In this document: positions 61,844 to 64,000 of the stretch, in pieces
How positions within the stretch are numbered: position 1 is the first letter of the stretch
Layout of the letters: each line of letters begins with the position of its first letter
Source: Thereva unica
Lineage: Eukaryota; Arthropoda; Insecta; Diptera; Therevidae
DNA length: 64,000 bases
Direction of reading: 5' to 3'
NCBI GenBank assembly: GCA_949987705.1
Contig: OX465282.1
Coordinates: 38,900,039 to 38,964,038, forward strand
Notes under the pieces: model-generated
The model's input: the letters and a program-made list of their open reading frames with translations, nothing else
What the model was told of the DNA's origin: nothing
The model's database searches: none
Made by a program: the position numbers and the translations under genes

Positions 61844-63389
61844 TTTTGTTTACAAGAGAAATTACGCAGTTCATGACTTCTTTAACAAAGATGGACATAA
61901 TTTTTTCGATTTTCATTAATATCGCATTTATTTCTGGAGAGTTTTCTTTACCTGAGAGTCCTTCAGTGTTTAGGCCTCCTAAAGGTATTTGATCTCCCTT
62001 AACTGCATTCCCGTATGATTTTCCGCTTACTAGATGGTTAGACTGCGGGAGTGTGGTAGATAGTATGTTAGTTGTGGTCCGCATCACTTTTCGGGCCTTC
62101 CTGTTCGCTAAATATTTTTTAAAGTTGCTGCATCCTCTGTAACTGGCCGCGTGACAGCCACCACAGTTTACGCATTTAGGCTCATTCACCCCTTTTATGG
62201 TGTTGCATTGACCCGGCTCGTGGGCCTGAGCACATTTAACACAGCGAAAAACGTTAAGGCAATTATTAGCCCTGTGTCCAAACGCTTGGCATTTAAAGCA
62301 TTGTGTCGGAGTAGTGCTAAGAAGTCTTTCAATCTTAATCTTCTGATAGGCGAGATATTTAAGTTTGAGTAGGTCCCTAACGTCCTCGTTATATTAGGAG
62401 CTACCTGGAGTAGAAATTTTTGGATTTGAACGTCTCAAATCTCTTAATTTTAGAGAATTTAGTATTCGGGAAGATTAATCTAAGTTCCATTAGAACATCG
62501 CTAGGTTCAAAGGAGTGGCAAATCCCTTTTATGAGGAGATTAGTGGGCTTTTCGTCATTCCCGAGTATGTGAACCCGCAAACTTGTTGTTCCTTTAATGT
62601 ATTCATGATCTTAATCTTATCCTCCTTGTTCTTTACGAAAATTTTGGACATGTTTTTAGCCCCTTTGGCAAAATAAAATTGCACTTTTTCCTGCCTTAGG
62701 AAGTTTAGACAAACTTTTGTATTTAAGTCTTTCACAATGATAGGAGGTTGGAACCTCGTATTCGAATTTCGGGGTTCGCCAATATTATTTAAGTTCTGGT
62801 TTGGGCCCGAGTCAATTTTCCCATGCCCCCTACTGATAGTCGGACTCCTACTTAAGTCACCTACATTATTATCTACACTCAATAAATTAAAACTATTTTG
62901 ATAGTTGTTATAAACTAGAGGGTTAGTTTTATTGGATTTATTATGAACATTAAGGTTAGAGTTGTTGTTGGTGCCTGGCGAATTTTTGCGAGGTTTTTTA
63001 ACCAGGGTCCAGCCATTCTTTGTGGTTGATTCACTAAGCTGGGGAGTGTCATCTTCTCCATTAGATTTGGGTGAACGTGTCCTTTTAGCTGTAAGGTCCC
63101 TTTTTTCATACGGTTGTGTGTCTTCAGAAGCTCCTTTCGAATGTACAGTTTCGCTGCTAGCGCTGACCGGTTGTGAAGGTTTGGGTACCATTTCAGGGGT
63201 GGAAACCGTTATAGTTCCAACCGCGTGGTAATCTACATTTTCTGTAAAGATAGTGTTAGTAGCGTTTTTGAAATGCTCAGGTTGCCTTTTAAAGAGCATG
63301 GTGCCTCTGTTGGATTCCATTGTTACGTCTCCGGATGACTTTCCATGGACGACACCGGGGACTTGATGAGAAGCATGTGCTTCGCTCAC
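61836..63389 (-). pseudogene. J2 ORF1, broken in the zinc-knuckle region
   Basis: The N-terminal frame 63389-62529 begins MSEAHASHQVPGV and contains NGWTLVKKPRKNS, an Asn-rich linker, NSFNLLSVDN, RFQPPIIVKDLNTKVCLNFL (the PPI core of jockey ORF1) and an RRM-like SKIFVKNKEDKIKIMNTL. After a frameshift near 62530, knuckles follow around 62370-62140 (CFKCQAFGHRANNC-like, CVKCAQAHEPGQC-like) and CVNCGGCHAASYRGC in the frame 62189-61836, ending in a hydrophobic tail. Probably an RNA-binding gag-like protein before decay. Confidence 0.8.
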
Positions 63390-63526
63390 TTTACGATATC
63401 CCTCGTGGATTTGAAGAGTTACACGGTAAAATTATCACCGTGCCCAATTTTAATCAAAATAAGGATAAAAGAACACTTTTAGAGCTTTTTAAGAATTCGT
63501 GGAACAGTAAAAAGACAATTAACTAA
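63320..63526 (+). other. Small open frame, unidentified
   Basis: Encodes 68 aa ending KDKRTLLELFKNSWNSKKTIN. The first third is antisense to J2 ORF1. The part after 63360 (LDEKHVLRSLYDIPRGFEEL onward) lies outside J2 and looks protein-like, but I cannot assign it. Confidence 0.2.
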
Positions 63527-64000
63527 ATAACTTTGCACACTTTCTTTTCTACTTTCTCAGAGCTTCGACAGATCCACCACAAAATCGAACCGCCGAGCTG
63601 CGGGAACGAAAACTGACTCCTATATTATCTGTCAACGAATGCAACGCGTGTACGCTTGGATATGTCACCAGCTTAAGGGTATTCATTTACTTCTTAAATT
63701 CTTCGCACTTGTCGTACTTGTTGTAGTTTGTAGTTGTTCGTAGTTTTCGTAGTTCATTTCCATATATTTTTTAACTAGTACGACATTTTGTGTGAAGTAC
63801 GAAGCTACTGAGTTTCTAAAACGGCTTCGTAATTTTAAATTGTCGTTGTTGATATTGACAGTTGTCAGGTGTTTTGAATTACTTATTTGAATTTAATTGC
63901 AGCGATTTTAAAAGATGGCTAGCGTAACATTGAGAACAGCTTTATCGATTAATGCTTCCAATAATTTTTGTTTTTCACTTTTTCTGAACATTTTCTCAAA
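63527..64000. other. Unassigned sequence at window end
   Basis: No gene recognised. Gtagttgttcgtagttttcg-type tandem gtagtt phrases occur at 63715-63760. May include the J2 5' leader. Confidence 0.35.

Larger units (their letters stand above)
58614..63389 (-). mobile_element. Jockey-like LINE J2, degraded
   Basis: A minus-strand LINE from ORF1 start (63389) through zinc knuckles (about 62400-62100), endonuclease (61843-61190) and RT (60496-58660). It is a different family from J1. Interruptions are a LINE tail fragment L4 (59008-59193) and a 690-bp foreign block (60497-61189) that also replaces the linker between endonuclease and RT. The 3' end is truncated near 58655. Confidence 0.8.

Overview
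This window looks like repeat-dense genomic DNA from an insect, most likely a fly. That is inferred from AT-rich intergenic sequence, short introns, and a transposon community of BEL/Pao and Ty3/gypsy LTR elements, jockey-, CR1- and RTE-type LINEs, Tc1 and hAT elements, a Helentron, and many inverted-repeat elements. I see no prokaryotic features. The only convincing host gene is the 3' half of a HELQ/Mus301-family DNA helicase (28872-30423, + strand, one 54-bp intron). Almost everything else is transposon sequence, much of it nested.

Region 1-27.1 kb. After a dead Tc1 copy and pieces of three LINEs (0.6-4.3 kb) comes one BEL/Pao retrotransposon (gag from 6212, pol ending near 27098). It was split twice. 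A jockey-like LINE (J1, 8166-20697) entered its pol gene with a 7-bp target duplication. A second LINE (LC, about 21897-26790) entered its integrase-to-C-terminal region. J1 was then hit by a TA-flanked inverted-repeat element (9208-10126) and by a Helitron-like unit (X1, 12683-20396). X1 contains a complete gypsy element, G1 (13124-19373, minus strand), with two 481-bp LTRs that look identical by eye and intact gag and pol frames. LC was hit by an 877-bp foldback element (F1).

Region 27.1-40.7 kb. A hAT-type MITE with a perfect 8-bp duplication precedes the HELQ exons. They are followed by a 732-bp TTAA-flanked foldback, a solo LTR related to G1, and a second stack: palindromic unit Z (33.6-36.9 kb) containing foldback F2 and hAT-like element H2, which itself contains X2, a second copy of the X1 family. 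Further on are a G1-related LTR interrupted by a TTAA-targeted MITE (Y1) and a 594-bp MITE with perfect 35-bp ends (M1).

Region 40.7-54.6 kb. A foldback element (FB2, 40715-44705) carries an internally deleted Helentron (copy A), which in turn carries a 5'-truncated LINE. Copy B of the same Helentron lies 8 kb away in the opposite orientation. It sits inside a minus-strand CsRn1-like gypsy element (G2, about 45.7-54.6 kb) that has also taken in MITE Y2, RTE LINE copy 1 and a Tc1 element.

Region 54.6-64 kb. A LINE 5' end with a PHD-type zinc-finger ORF1 is followed by a second, minus-strand RTE copy and a jockey-like LINE (J2, minus strand) that has its own insertions. The last 600 bp contain nothing I can name.

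Because most insertions have recognisable target-site duplications and the host reading frame resumes across them, the relative order of many transposition events can be read directly from the sequence.
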